Shown here: piece after piece, positions 36,167 through 45,419 of the stretch
Layout: each line of letters begins with the position of its first letter
Numbering within the stretch: the first letter of the stretch is position 1
Source: Ktedonospora formicarum
GTDB taxonomy: Bacteria > Chloroflexota > Ktedonobacteria > Ktedonobacterales > Ktedonobacteraceae
Direction of reading: 5' to 3'
Length of the DNA: 64,000 nucleotides
NCBI RefSeq assembly: GCF_016587355.1
Contig: NZ_BNJF01000003.1
Span: 124,001 to 188,000, forward strand
Made by a program: the position numbers and the translations under genes
The notes under the pieces: model-generated
Told to the model about the DNA's origin: nothing
The model's database searches: none
What the model saw: only the letters and a program-made list of their open reading frames with translations

Positions 36167-36310
36167 TAGCGATCAACTCTTCATTTTAGAGCAGATGTCC
36201 CCTTCTGTAAGCATCAGGCAGGCAGCGTTTAACATCTCAAAGAACCGTTCCCGCGTTTCCACATAGAGCGTAAACATGACTCATCCCGAATTTTGAGGGA
36301 GATGAGGCAA

Positions 36311-36373
36311 AAAGGAACCTCCTGAGATAGACTGTGTTTAACCACAAACGCAAACTATCTCGGAGGTTCCTTT
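36311..36373 (+). promoter_or_regulatory. leader hairpin masking the transposase start
   Basis: AGGAACCTCCTGAGATAG (36313-36330) pairs with CTATCTCGGAGGTTCCT (36355-36371) with a single bulge, and flanking A/T pairs extend the stem. The GGAGG ribosome site (36362-36366) and the first bases of the TTG start (36372) fall in the stem. Transcripts entering from outside would be poorly translated, while those starting in the 24-base loop would lack the 5' arm. Confidence 0.7.
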
Positions 36374-37733
36374 GTTAAAGCAGTATGACACAAAAGCGGT
36401 AGCCTCTCAAGAGATTGCCATCGCATCAGAGGCGGTAGCTCTCCGATTGAAGGCCTTGCTTGCTCCCTTACTGGCCGTTTTAGATCAGCAGATCGATCTT
36501 CGGCTGGTTCGAACCTTTCTTTCAACCATTGCGATCATTCTCACCTTCCGCAATCAACGACAAGGACTCTTACTCAGTGAATTAGGCGCATTTCTGACCT
36601 CACCGGCTCATGCTCCCGCAGGAACGAAACGGCTCAGCAACCTGTTACGATCCAAGAAGTGGGATGCTCACCTTATCGAGTCTTTTCTCTGGCGACGAGC
36701 AGATACTCAACTAGATGCGTTAGAACAACAACACGAGCGAGCGCTCTGCATCTGGGATGGGAGTGTGCTCGAAAAGGCTGAAAGCCAGTCCATTGAGGGA
36801 CTGAGCCCGGTTCGTTCGAGTAAAGCACGTCGTTTACGTCGTGTAAGGCCAGGAGTCTATAACCAAATGAGCGGTCCTCCCATCGTCGTTCGAGGGCTGG
36901 AGTGGACAGGGGTCTTGCTTGCGGGAATCAGGACCTTGCCAACGGTGGTGAGTATGCAATGGTGGAGTCGGCGAGGTGCGCAAGCCACCACACAACACGA
37001 GGTAGAAACGAGCTTACTCGAATGGCTTGCAGGAGCCTGGGGAGAGCGGGTATTGCATGTCTTTGATCGAGGCTATGCCAGTCGGACGTGGTTAGTAGCC
37101 TTACAGGAAGCAGAAGTGCGTTTTCTGATCCGCTGGAAGAAAGGGCATGTGGTTCGTGATGGCGCTGGGCAAGAATGCAAGATCTGGCAACTCATTCGAG
37201 GCAAGCGAGCCCAGCACCATCGCCTGATCTGGGATACGCGAGCACAAGCATTGCGCCCTTACGGCCTCAATATTGTGCCAATGCGACATCCTGGATATGC
37301 CTGTCCATTGTGGCTCGTTGTTGCACGCCCAGGCAATGGACGCGAGCCCTGGTATTTGGTCACCAATGAGCCTGTTGTCACCTTTGAGCAGGGCTGGCAG
37401 TTGGTGTTTGCATATGCACGCCGTTGGCAAATTGAATTGACTTTTCGTTACAACAAATGTGAGTTGGGAATGGAGAGCCCCCGTGTCTGGAAGGGGGAAA
37501 ATCGGCACAAATTGCTTTTAATGGTGACCTTAGCGTATGCCTTCTTGCTCTCCTTAATGCATCCTTTCCTCTTCGACTTACGCCAATGGCTCCTGCGCCA
37601 CTGGTGTCATCGCACAGGGAAGCGGTACCGCCAGGTGGCGGTACCGCTTTATCGACTTCGCTGGGCCATCAGCGCTCTCTGGCAAGCCTCTGACCCTCGT
37701 CCTTTTTTCTTTATCCCTCAAAATTCGGGATGA
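36372..37733 (+). CDS. IS4-family transposase
   Basis: A 453-residue DDE transposase. Catalytic residues are Asp in CIWDGSVLEKAES, Asp in VFDRGYASRTW and Glu in the exact Y-2-R-3-E-6-K signature YARRWQIELTFRYNK. Initiation is at TTG 36372, seven bases after GGAGG. The reading frame is intact and ends within the right inverted repeat, so the element may be active. The C-terminal part (AVPLYRLRWAISALWQASDP) is shared with the remnant at 54955-55170. Confidence 0.93.
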   Translation: MLKQYDTKAVASQEIAIASEAVALRLKALLAPLLAVLDQQIDLRLVRTFLSTIAIILTFRNQRQGLLLSELGAFLTSPAHAPAGTKRLSNLLRSKKWDAHLIESFLWRRADTQLDALEQQHERALCIWDGSVLEKAESQSIEGLSPVRSSKARRLRRVRPGVYNQMSGPPIVVRGLEWTGVLLAGIRTLPTVVSMQWWSRRGAQATTQHEVETSLLEWLAGAWGERVLHVFDRGYASRTWLVALQEAEVRFLIRWKKGHVVRDGAGQECKIWQLIRGKRAQHHRLIWDTRAQALRPYGLNIVPMRHPGYACPLWLVVARPGNGREPWYLVTNEPVVTFEQGWQLVFAYARRWQIELTFRYNKCELGMESPRVWKGENRHKLLLMVTLAYAFLLSLMHPFLFDLRQWLLRHWCHRTGKRYRQVAVPLYRLRWAISALWQASDPRPFFFIPQNSG

Positions 37734-37778
37734 GTCATGACTATACGCAATGCTTGTAAAACGAAAGGATGATACGCT

Positions 37779-39182
37779 ATGCAACACGATCCTCCTTCTT
37801 CTCTTCCGACAACGACGACTAGAAAGCTCACCGCTACGACGAAGCGCGACTTGTTCCTGGATCGAAAGTGGCAATGCTTCTGGCTTGGATTAGCGGCCAA
37901 TGGGTTCACAGACATGTATAATCTCGTTCTGACACTCTGGATTGTCAGTCTGTACGGGGGAAAGTCCTGGGCTCCTCTTGTGATTGGCACAACTAGTACG
38001 ATTGGGGTTCTGGCTGTATTCCTTACATCTCCGTTGACTGGTATGCTGATAGACCGCTGGCCGAAAAGTCGCACCCTTCTCTATGCAAAGATAATACACG
38101 CACTCCTGCTCGGTTGCTTCTGGGTACCTGTGGTGGCCTGGTCTCTGCTCTTTAGTCAATCTGCGCCCCTCCAGGTCGTGCTCCCAATCGCGTATGTGGT
38201 CATCGTGCTCGATACTCTTTGTGGGCAATTCAGCATGATAGCACCAACGGCGCTCATTGCCACTTTCACAGATAAATCACTGCGTGGGCAAACGCTGGTT
38301 TATCCGGGAATGATAGGAAGCATCACAGGCATAGTCTCTCCCCTCCTGGCAACGTTTCTCTTCTCGCTGCTGGGGTTCTCGTGGGCGCTTCTCTTCAGCG
38401 CACTCTTTGCCCTCATTTCCGCGCTCTGTTTCCTCCCGTTTCGCCACATGGAAAGAATGACGCCTCAGAAAACGGAGCTACATCCTCCCTTCCTGGAAGA
38501 AGTGAGCGCAGGCGCGCGCTTCATCGTGAAAAGTCGCACGCTCATCATGTTGCTCCTCGTCTTTTTCTTATATAGTTGCGGTGATAGCGTTCTTGCGATG
38601 AACTCCCTCTTTATAACACAGAATCTGCATGCTTCTCCTGGCTTGTATGGGGTGCTAGAGTCTACGACGAGCATAGGAACCCTGGTCGTGACCATCGTCG
38701 TCGCTTCCTTGCTCTCACGTTTCAAGATAGCAAAGCTCGCTGGGATCGGATGCATCTTCTCTGGGATTCTTCTATTCGTCTATGCTCGACAAACTCAAGT
38801 CACACCAGCACTGGTCCTCTACGGTCTGATGGGAATGGTACAAAGGGGGACAGGCTTGCTTCTGTTTCCACTTCTGCTACAATTTGTTCCTGCTCATCTA
38901 ACAGCCCGTTTCCAAGCAGCCACATCAATAGTGCTGGGCCTGGCAGATATAGCAGTGGTAGCATTAGTGAGCTATCTTGCGAGCATATTGTACCATACGC
39001 ACTTTATCTTGTTTGGCCACTCCTGGGATCCGATTGATACGCTCTATGCTAGCGGGAGCCTTCTGATTATCCTGGCCGGGCTTCTCTTTATGAGATTGCG
39101 AATACCACCTATGCCTAAGAAGCAGCGTATAACGACACCCTTGCCAGAGCATGTAGCAGTTTCTCTGCCTGAGGACAACTAA
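37779..39182 (+). CDS. MFS transporter
   Basis: A 467-residue major facilitator with about twelve helices. The loop after helix 2 is GMLIDRWPKSRTLLYAK, a recognisable motif A. The N-terminal tail is polar and Thr-rich, and the C-terminal tail is basic. It resembles MFS_3-type exporters and differs from the 33.9-kb transporter in length and sequence. It begins 40 bp after the IS4 element, whose insertion may have separated it from its original promoter. AAAGGATGAT precedes the ATG at modest spacing. Confidence 0.83.
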   Translation: MQHDPPSSLPTTTTRKLTATTKRDLFLDRKWQCFWLGLAANGFTDMYNLVLTLWIVSLYGGKSWAPLVIGTTSTIGVLAVFLTSPLTGMLIDRWPKSRTLLYAKIIHALLLGCFWVPVVAWSLLFSQSAPLQVVLPIAYVVIVLDTLCGQFSMIAPTALIATFTDKSLRGQTLVYPGMIGSITGIVSPLLATFLFSLLGFSWALLFSALFALISALCFLPFRHMERMTPQKTELHPPFLEEVSAGARFIVKSRTLIMLLLVFFLYSCGDSVLAMNSLFITQNLHASPGLYGVLESTTSIGTLVVTIVVASLLSRFKIAKLAGIGCIFSGILLFVYARQTQVTPALVLYGLMGMVQRGTGLLLFPLLLQFVPAHLTARFQAATSIVLGLADIAVVALVSYLASILYHTHFILFGHSWDPIDTLYASGSLLIILAGLLFMRLRIPPMPKKQRITTPLPEHVAVSLPEDN

Positions 39183-39230
39183 CTTCACGCGTAAGTTTTT
39201 ACGGCCTCTGTGTGCCTGTGGCGTACAGGA

Positions 39231-39263
39231 GTTTGAGAGTGGCAGCGGCTGCCACTCTCAAAC
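39231..39263 (+). terminator. hairpin after the MFS gene
   Basis: GTTTGAGAGTGGCAGC, one base, GCTGCCACTCTCAAAC: a perfect 16-bp inverted repeat 48 bp after the stop. No U-run follows, but the position fits termination. Confidence 0.6.
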
Positions 39264-39620
39264 GAATAATATCTCATTCCTTGCGACGTGCATCCAGGCA
39301 AAGCAGATATGCCACCTCCCACTCCACTAAACTGTTCAGAGTATCTGATTAGTTGGGGTAGCGCTACAAAAAGAAGGGCATCGATGACGCGCTGGTACAG
39401 CCTTACTCTGGGCATGCTACACGCCCAGTCCCTGGAGATAAACTCGTGCCTCTCGCTCTCAGATGCTCGACCTTCCTACAATCAGGCGATTGAACGGTTT
39501 CCCATTCGGTAGAGAAGAGTGGAGATACTGTCTCTCCTGTCAAGAGCTTGACCACTTCATAAGTGTTACATAGAGGCCGAATTATCCCCAAATAAAGAGT
39601 GAATAAAGGCGCGAGCAGGT

Positions 39621-39686
39621 AAATCACGCTGTATCATCTGATCAAGGGTAACGCAGCGACCTTGACCAGATGATACAGCGTGATTT
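39621..39686. repeat. 27-bp arm inverted repeat in gene-free DNA
   Basis: Arms 39621-39647 and 39660-39686 (beginning AAATCACGCTGTATCATCTG) match at 26 of 27 positions around a 12-base loop. It lies between the MFS gene and the convergent channel gene. Termination alone does not need such length, and a structured RNA or a miniature mobile element is possible. Nothing else is seen in 39264-39915. Confidence 0.6.
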
Positions 39687-39915
39687 GGAAAGGCGTCCTC
39701 TTGTTCAGGCAAACACAGCACATGCTTTTGCGAGGAAACTCGACTGGACAAAAGGATCTCAGTTCCCTGATTGTCAATTCAGCTTCATCATGCCGCAGCA
39801 GAGATGACAGGCATCTTAAAGAAGGGTATTCTTCCCTCGTTCAACCAGTAACCCTGCAAGGAAGCAGAAAAACAGTGCAAGAAATGGCCCGAGAATCATC
39901 ACAGGGAAGGTGGGC

Positions 39916-40563
39916 TTAGTGGGAGGTAGTACGCCAGGGCCGGGGACCCTTCCAGTGATATCGCAACGCGAAGAGGCGTAGCAAAAACACGAAAACCGCC
40001 GTGAGACCAACCATGAGCGAATCGTTTCCGGGAAAGCGAGCGAGGATCACAATGATCGTTGCGCCGAGAGCTGCTGGGAGAGCGTAAAGCTCACTTCCGA
40101 CCCGCAATATTGCAGGTTGATCGTGGGCGAGTATGTCACGCATGATCCCTCCACCTACAGCAGTGAGTGTGCCGAGGGTAATGGCTGGTAACGGTCCGAG
40201 ACCATAGATCAAGGCCTTTGTCGCGCCTGAAATGCAGAAGACTGCCAGTCCCGCGGCATCGAAAACAAGGACTGCGGCATTGAGCCGATTCAGGAGCGGG
40301 TGTGCGAAGAAAGTCAGGCCTACCGCGAAGAGCGGTATCCATAAGTAACTCGCATCTGTGAATGCCGCGGGGGGAATAGCTCCAATAATCACATCACGTA
40401 TGACGCCCCCACCGATTGCTGTGATCAAAGCGAGCACTGCCATGCCAACAAGATCATAGTTTTTGCGAACGGCAAGCAGGGCGCCAGACTCCGCGAAGGC
40501 AAAGGTACCAACAAGGTTGAGGGCCTCTTCCAGGGTCGTATTGAAGATGATCGGGTGCATCAT
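39916..40563 (-). CDS. TRIC/UPF0126-type membrane channel
   Basis: About 215 residues forming two repeats of three helices. Each repeat carries the family glycine motif: GGGVIRDVI near residue 51 and GGGIMRDIL near residue 139. A seventh helix follows. Prokaryotic TRIC relatives form trimeric cation-permeable channels, and the physiological role here is unknown. The frame opens with GTG 40572, but ATG 40563 or 40560 directly after GGAGTGAGG is preferred. Monocistronic. Confidence 0.88.
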   Translation of the reverse strand: MMHPIIFNTTLEEALNLVGTFAFAESGALLAVRKNYDLVGMAVLALITAIGGGVIRDVIIGAIPPAAFTDASYLWIPLFAVGLTFFAHPLLNRLNAAVLVFDAAGLAVFCISGATKALIYGLGPLPAITLGTLTAVGGGIMRDILAHDQPAILRVGSELYALPAALGATIIVILARFPGNDSLMVGLTAVFVFLLRLFALRYHWKGPRPWRTTSH

Positions 40564-40773
40564 ATTCCTCACTCCGTATGTACATCAAGGGCACATTGAG
40601 CCAAACAGACCAAACAATCGCCTCCTTGTTGGAGCATACCCTCTTCTGAAGCCAATGTACACTCTCAGCAAAAAACGTGAGTCGATTTCTTCCAAAGATG
40701 CATACCAGTGAAGGAGAGAAAGAGTGCCAAAGCTCTAGGATAAGCAATTCCTATTAGAGTAGGAGATGCTTCT

Positions 40774-42038
40774 ATGACAACAAAGCAGCAATCACGTGAA
40801 TCCACCGTATTACACAATCTGAATACCATCTATCCTAGCATTGAGGAGATGTATATCGACCTGCATAAACATCCCGAGCTTTCGATGCAGGAGGTTCAAA
40901 CCTCCGCAAAAGTGGCTTCACGTCTCAAAGATGCCGGTTTTGAGGTCACAAGCGGCGTGGGGGGTACAGAAGTTGTTGGCCTGCTCCGCAATGGCCCAGG
41001 TCCCACGATCATGCTACGCGGCGATATGGATGCCCTCCCGCTTGAAGAGAAGACGAATCTCCCGTATGCCAGCACCGTGAAAATGAAAATCGCGAGGGCG
41101 ACGTAGTGCCAGTCGGGCATATGTGCGGGCATAATGTGCATACCAGTTGCTTGGTGGGGACGGCCAGCTTGCTTGCACAGGGCAAGCAAACCTGGGCGGG
41201 CATGCTGATGATCGTCGCGCAACCGGGTGAGGAAACGATGCAAGGAGCAAAGGCGATGCTTGATGACGGACTGTTTACTCGTTTCCCCAAACCGGATATT
41301 GCCCTGGCACAGCATACCATGTTCTTCCCAGCAGGGACCATCGGCTATCATCCTGGCTACACCTTAGCGGCGGAGCATAATGTGCTCATTCGTCTTTGTG
41401 GCGTCGGCGCGCACGGCTCGATGCCACAAAAGAGTATCGACCCGGTCGTGATGGCTTCTGCTCTGGTGATGCGTCTGCAAACGATCGTGTCACGTGAGAT
41501 CACGCCGGGAGAGATGGCCGTTGTCACGGTTGGCGCGATTACCAGTGGCACGCGCTATAACATTATTCCCGATGCGGCGAAACTCGAACTCAGTATTCGT
41601 ACCTTCAAAGACGAGGTCTTTCAACACATCTACTCCGCGCTCACCCGCATGGCACAGGCAGAAGCGGCGGCATCCAACGCACCTAAGCCCCCCGAGGTCT
41701 CCATAATGGAAGCCTCCCAGGCAACCTATAACGATGCTGAACCAACCAGGCATGTCGCAATTGCGCTCACCCGGTACTTTGGAGCCGACCGCGTGAAAGA
41801 GATAGCGCCGCTGACCGGCAGTGAGGATTTTTCGCTCTATGGACATACTCCAGGAGGAGCAGGGGTGTCTTCTTGCTATTACTTTCTCGGCGTCACTGAT
41901 CCTGAGCTCTATAAACAGAAAAGCGGGAATGTCCCAGGCCCCCATTCGCCCTGCTATGCCCCTGACCGGGAACTTTCGCTGAAGACGGGGCTCCAGGCGC
42001 TCACCGTCGCGGCCCTTTCACAATTAGGCAAGCCATGA
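40774..42038 (+). pseudogene. M20-family amidohydrolase, frameshifted
   Basis: The N-terminal part (from ATG 40774) has IDLHKHPELSMQE and IMLRGDMDALPLEE, then stops at 41106. The continuation in another frame runs from VPVGHMCGHNVHTSCLVGTA through GEETMQGAKAM and GAHGSMPQ to 42038. One extra A in the A4 run 41086-41089 joins them as KMKNREGDVVPVGHMCGH, the expected metal site. Restored, it is a two-zinc or manganese hydrolase of about 421 residues related to hippurate and N-acyl amino acid hydrolases. The break may be a sequencing error. ATG 40774 follows TAGGAGA. Confidence 0.82.
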
Positions 42039-42202
42039 CGTCACAGGACACGTCATTGAAAACAGCTTACCTCCTTTGAGCTCTTTTGAGCTCTTTTGTT
42101 TGGGCGTTCAAGCTGAAGAGTTCAAAACCAGGTCAGGAAGGGTCTCGACTGGAGAGGGCATCCCCAGCCGCTTTTGCCAAACGAACGACCGACATCTGGT
42201 CA

Positions 42203-42484
42203 ATGGCAAAACACCGGGTCCATATCGAAGCATTTTTCGATCCAAAGGATGTGCTTATATTCGAGGTGTCCATTCCAACGACTGAGGAAGATGGCAATGA
42301 ACTGCGTGATACATGTTACTTCCAAGTGAAGAAACACGGATGGAGACACGAACTGGTGTGCCGCACCATGGTGAATCACGAGGCACAGACAGCGTTTCAG
42401 GTCGACATCCACTCTGGGCGAAACCGCTATCGGCCCGAGGATACAGGCCGGGTCTGGCTCCCCTGGCACAGCCAGCGTTCCTAA
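42203..42484 (+). CDS. hypothetical protein, 93 residues
   Basis: ATG 42203 begins MAKHRVHIEAFFDPKDVLIF and continues with alternating strands (FQVKKHGWRHELVCRTMV; AFQVDIHSGRNRYRP). The composition is protein-like, but no family is recognised. The frame is open further upstream to TTG 42086, and no clear ribosome site marks either start. The preceding DNA contains a short tandem repeat, GAGCTCTTTTGAGCTCTTTT (42079-42098). Confidence 0.4.
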   Translation: MAKHRVHIEAFFDPKDVLIFEVSIPTTEEDGNELRDTCYFQVKKHGWRHELVCRTMVNHEAQTAFQVDIHSGRNRYRPEDTGRVWLPWHSQRS

Positions 42485-42676
42485 AAGAAGAGCGAGGGAA
42501 GAGCTGATCCAGCTCCTCACTCACGCAATGCAGAGAGACGCACCACGCTGATCAGCTCTCATAGTGTTCCTCACAAGCAGATGGCCCGCCACCTTCTCAT
42601 ATTTTTCCTCACAGATGGCAACGGCTCGGGAGAGATCGCTCACAGTACAATGCGTAGACACATTGATAGCAACATG

Positions 42677-42889
42677 GTAGAATACACGCAGATCTCTATA
42701 GAAGATGAGGAATGTGTAAAAAATCAGAACCAGCGAATCTGTGGTGCTCCCTCTGCCTGAGCACATCCACACCAGACGTGAGGCGGCAACGCTCTTTACA
42801 GAACACCATAAGGTCATCGCGACCATCGTGTTCCAAGGCAGGCCCTCTTGGAGGATACCGCCACTCGCCTCTTTCCAGACTGGATCACC
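42677..42889 (+). repeat. decayed duplicate of the 47.9-kb small gene
   Basis: This segment aligns closely with 47860-48070, including the leader GTAGAATACACGCA and the coding stretch LPEHIHTRREAATLFTE (LPENIHARREAATLFTE in the other copy). Here the frame is broken about 40 codons in. It is the older or damaged copy of a short unit duplicated within 5 kb. The remainder of 42485-43190 holds no recognisable gene. Confidence 0.6.
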
Positions 42890-43192
42890 GTGAGTCAGCA
42901 TTCCCCATACCTCACATATCTCTTGCAGTTCGCTCCAGCTGAAGCTTAAGGTAAATGTTCGAGTCACTTTCTCCAAGAGCTCAAAGATCTGCATACTACA
43001 TAACCTTGCAATCTCTCTGGAGTCCCCATTTCACCACGATAGCTTGGCCCCATCTCTTCTCTTTCCACCCCAGCCAGTTGCAACATCCATAAACTATTTA
43101 TGAAAAATATCTCATGTTTTTCCAATAGATTTTCAATAGATGCGCGCTATACTGCTTGTTGTCGAGGATATCTCGTGTGAAAGGAAACGCCT

Positions 43193-43846
43193 ATGTATGG
43201 AGTTGTCAAAAAACTCAATATCGACCTTCAACAACAGATCCTCCAGGATTGTACATGCCTCCTCAATGCGGCACCTCTCTACAGCAACTATGCGCCTCGG
43301 AGAGGGATTGGCAGACGAGACTGTAGCGGCAACTGTCAAACCTGTTTGACAGGAGGAGGTCTGATACAGGCCAAGTATAAGAACACATCCTTTGGCTCCT
43401 GGGGTTACTATGGCCGTCCTTGCGGAGCCACATACGTCCAGAAGCATCCCACCACAGGAGACCCCTTTCCATCCATTCCCGCAAGCATTCTCGATATATG
43501 CAAAGATGTTGCAGATGCCTATGGCTTTGAGTATGAGGCACAATCAGCCTATCTGTCTTACTACCCCCCTGGATCATCAATCGGACGCCACCAGGACTAT
43601 GAAGAGAAAGTCAACAAGCCAGTCATCTCAATCAGTCTGGGAGAGGATGCGATCTTTGAGTTCGGTGGATTTGAGCGCTTCGGACCCTGTGAAGATATCA
43701 TTCTTCATTCTGGAGATGTCTTCATCTTTGGAGGAGAGCATAGATACTGCTATCACAGCGTCAGGAAACTCATTCCAGATACTAGGCCTGTTGACCTCTT
43801 CACGGAATCAGGCAGAATCAGTATCACCATCAGGCAATATGAATAA
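43193..43846 (+). CDS. AlkB-like 2-oxoglutarate/Fe(II) dioxygenase
   Basis: A 217-residue double-stranded beta-helix enzyme. Iron ligands are His and Asp in GRHQDYEE and the distal His in YCYHSVRKLIPDTRP. The 2-oxoglutarate-binding Arg is in GRISITIRQY at the C-terminus. The substrate-loop segment (GYYGRPCGATYVQKHPTTGD, then PFPSIP) corresponds to the Pxx-TG-P(W/F)P region of AlkB proteins that repair alkylated nucleic acid. The N-terminal part has an unusual cysteine group (RRDCSGNCQTCLTGGG). AAAGGA precedes the ATG. It overlaps the next gene by 8 bp. Confidence 0.85.
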   Translation: MYGVVKKLNIDLQQQILQDCTCLLNAAPLYSNYAPRRGIGRRDCSGNCQTCLTGGGLIQAKYKNTSFGSWGYYGRPCGATYVQKHPTTGDPFPSIPASILDICKDVADAYGFEYEAQSAYLSYYPPGSSIGRHQDYEEKVNKPVISISLGEDAIFEFGGFERFGPCEDIILHSGDVFIFGGEHRYCYHSVRKLIPDTRPVDLFTESGRISITIRQYE

Positions 43847-44213
43847 CAACGTTTCTGTAAGAGACGCAATGCTAGAAAGAAAATGCGTAATGCTACAAGA
43901 ACTCTCCAGCAAACTCAGAGCAGCCCCCAACTTTGAGCTCATTGCTACGTTCTGGGACTGGTACGTCCTCCTTCGGAGCAGCGGGGCCAAAGGCAGGCTT
44001 ACCTGCTACTGGGATCATGATCAAGCGTGCCTCGGATTTAATACACCAGAACGCCTTTGGGAGGTGGCAGATAACATCGAGAAACTCGCAGAACAGATGC
44101 AAGAGCGTGGATACCCACTCACAGCCATCCCCCTGGAACGCTGGCAAGAAGACACGAGATCAGACACTGAGGTACAGCGGTTGGCGAAAATGCTGAGCCA
44201 GCAGAGTGAGTGA
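43839..44213 (+). CDS. unknown protein coupled to the AlkB-like gene
   Basis: 124 residues starting at ATG 43839, which overlaps the stop of the dioxygenase gene by 8 bp in another frame, so translation is probably coupled. The protein is mostly helical in appearance, with ATFWDWYVLLRSSG and LWEVADNIEKLAEQMQERGY. No membrane segment, signal or known motif is seen. The coupling suggests a partner, adaptor or regulator of the dioxygenase. The function is unknown. Confidence 0.6.
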   Translation: MNNNVSVRDAMLERKCVMLQELSSKLRAAPNFELIATFWDWYVLLRSSGAKGRLTCYWDHDQACLGFNTPERLWEVADNIEKLAEQMQERGYPLTAIPLERWQEDTRSDTEVQRLAKMLSQQSE

Positions 44214-44451
44214 ACAGCCAATATGAAATCCGTTTAAGTACCATCCACAAGCGCAGGCCACCAATGGAAGCAGGTATAGGTACGGTAAAATTAATAGCAT
44301 CCACTACTGATAAGAGGGACGATCCGCACTCTGCACATTTCTGCATATAGAATAATCTATATGCGATTGACGCGAGAATATAGTTAGATTGAGCAAAGTA
44401 AAGGTGCTCAAGAATTTTACTTATAAAGCAAAAGGAGTAGAAGGAGTTTCT

Positions 44452-45375
44452 ATGGATCAGCCTGATAGAAACAATCAGACAGACAAGCAAACGACACGAA
44501 GCGAAGAGGACGGGAAGGATAGAGGTCTGATCAATCGTCGCACAATCCTCTCCACGTTGGGTGTAGGAGTTACCGGTTTGGCCTTGATTGGTGCTGGAGG
44601 GGAGATAGTGCACGCTGCATCTAGCACGGTTACTACCACATCAGCAACCACGGCAACACCTGCCTGCGTACTGGCCTCAGAACTCACAGAGGGGCCCTAT
44701 TACGTGGCACTGGAGAATATTAGGAGCGCTATTACGGAGGACAGAACAGGTATTCCTCTGGAACTTCGCGTGACCGTCGTCGATGCCACAACATGCGGAG
44801 TAATCAAAGACGCAGCAGTTGACATCTGGCACTGCGACGCCTTGGGTAGTTACTCTGGGGAGGAGGCACTGGGGACAAGTGGGCAAACATACCTGCGTGG
44901 CACGCAGCTTACCAATGGCAGCGGGGTAGCTAAGTTTAGCACGATTTATCCTGGCTGGTACACTGGACGCGCTGTGCATATCCATGTGAAAGTTCACATC
45001 GGCGGCTCTGTTGTGGATGGTGTCTATCAAGGCGGACATGTCTCCCATACCGGCCAGTTCTTTTTTGATGAAGCGGTCACGGAGCAGGTCAAGTTATTGG
45101 AGCCATATACGAACAATACACAATCGTTCACCACGCTGAACCAAGACTCGATCTATCCCAAAGACAGCACAGGTGGAGCACTAGTCACGCTCACGCAAAA
45201 GAACAAGAATAAGATCGAGAAGGGCTTTTTGGCCGAAATCGTCGTTGGCATCGATCCCAACGCAACACCAGATCCTGTGGGCGTAGGAGGAGGCCCGGGT
45301 GGAGGAACACCTCCAGGAGACGGGACACCTCCTGCGGGAACACCTCCTGCGGCGACTCTCACCACTGGTTCGTAA
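44452..45375 (+). CDS. Tat-exported intradiol ring-cleavage dioxygenase
   Basis: About 307 residues. The N-terminus has a twin-arginine signal (INRRTILSTLGVGVTGLALI). The catalytic domain shows ELTEGPYYV, VDIWHCDALGSYSG and PGWYTGRAVHIHVKV, which supply the Tyr, Tyr, His, His non-haem Fe(III) ligands of catechol and protocatechuate dioxygenases. The tail is Gly/Pro/Thr-rich with repeated GTPP-type units, suggesting a surface-exposed linker. ATG 44452 follows AGAAGGAG. Export implies cleavage of aromatic compounds outside the cell, for example lignin-derived catechols. The true substrate is unknown. Confidence 0.88.
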   Translation: MDQPDRNNQTDKQTTRSEEDGKDRGLINRRTILSTLGVGVTGLALIGAGGEIVHAASSTVTTTSATTATPACVLASELTEGPYYVALENIRSAITEDRTGIPLELRVTVVDATTCGVIKDAAVDIWHCDALGSYSGEEALGTSGQTYLRGTQLTNGSGVAKFSTIYPGWYTGRAVHIHVKVHIGGSVVDGVYQGGHVSHTGQFFFDEAVTEQVKLLEPYTNNTQSFTTLNQDSIYPKDSTGGALVTLTQKNKNKIEKGFLAEIVVGIDPNATPDPVGVGGGPGGGTPPGDGTPPAGTPPAATLTTGS

Positions 45376-45419
45376 TTTCTCAATCTCAGCCAGATCATAA
45401 ATGCCTCTATTGACATCCT

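Larger units (their letters stand above)
36275..37739 (+). mobile_element. IS4-family insertion sequence, apparently complete
   Basis: A 1465-bp element bounded by 26-bp perfect inverted repeats (36275-36300 and 37714-37739) whose shared core is CATCCCGAATTTTGAGGGA. The outermost CATG may be a 4-bp target duplication, but because CATG is palindromic the exact boundary is ambiguous. The stop codon of the transposase lies inside the right repeat. A deleted relative is present at 54955-55170, so the family has moved or been copied within this region. Confidence 0.88.

Noticed and set aside
36173..36277. Short minus-strand ORF ending against the IS4 left repeat, possibly a gene cut by the element
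   Set aside because: The joined pre-insertion frame overlaps the start of the MFS gene and matches no family, so disruption of a gene cannot be supported.
42521..42994. A 157-codon minus-strand open frame
   Set aside because: It is antisense to the decayed duplicate of the 47.9-kb unit. The plus strand carries the recognisable similarity.
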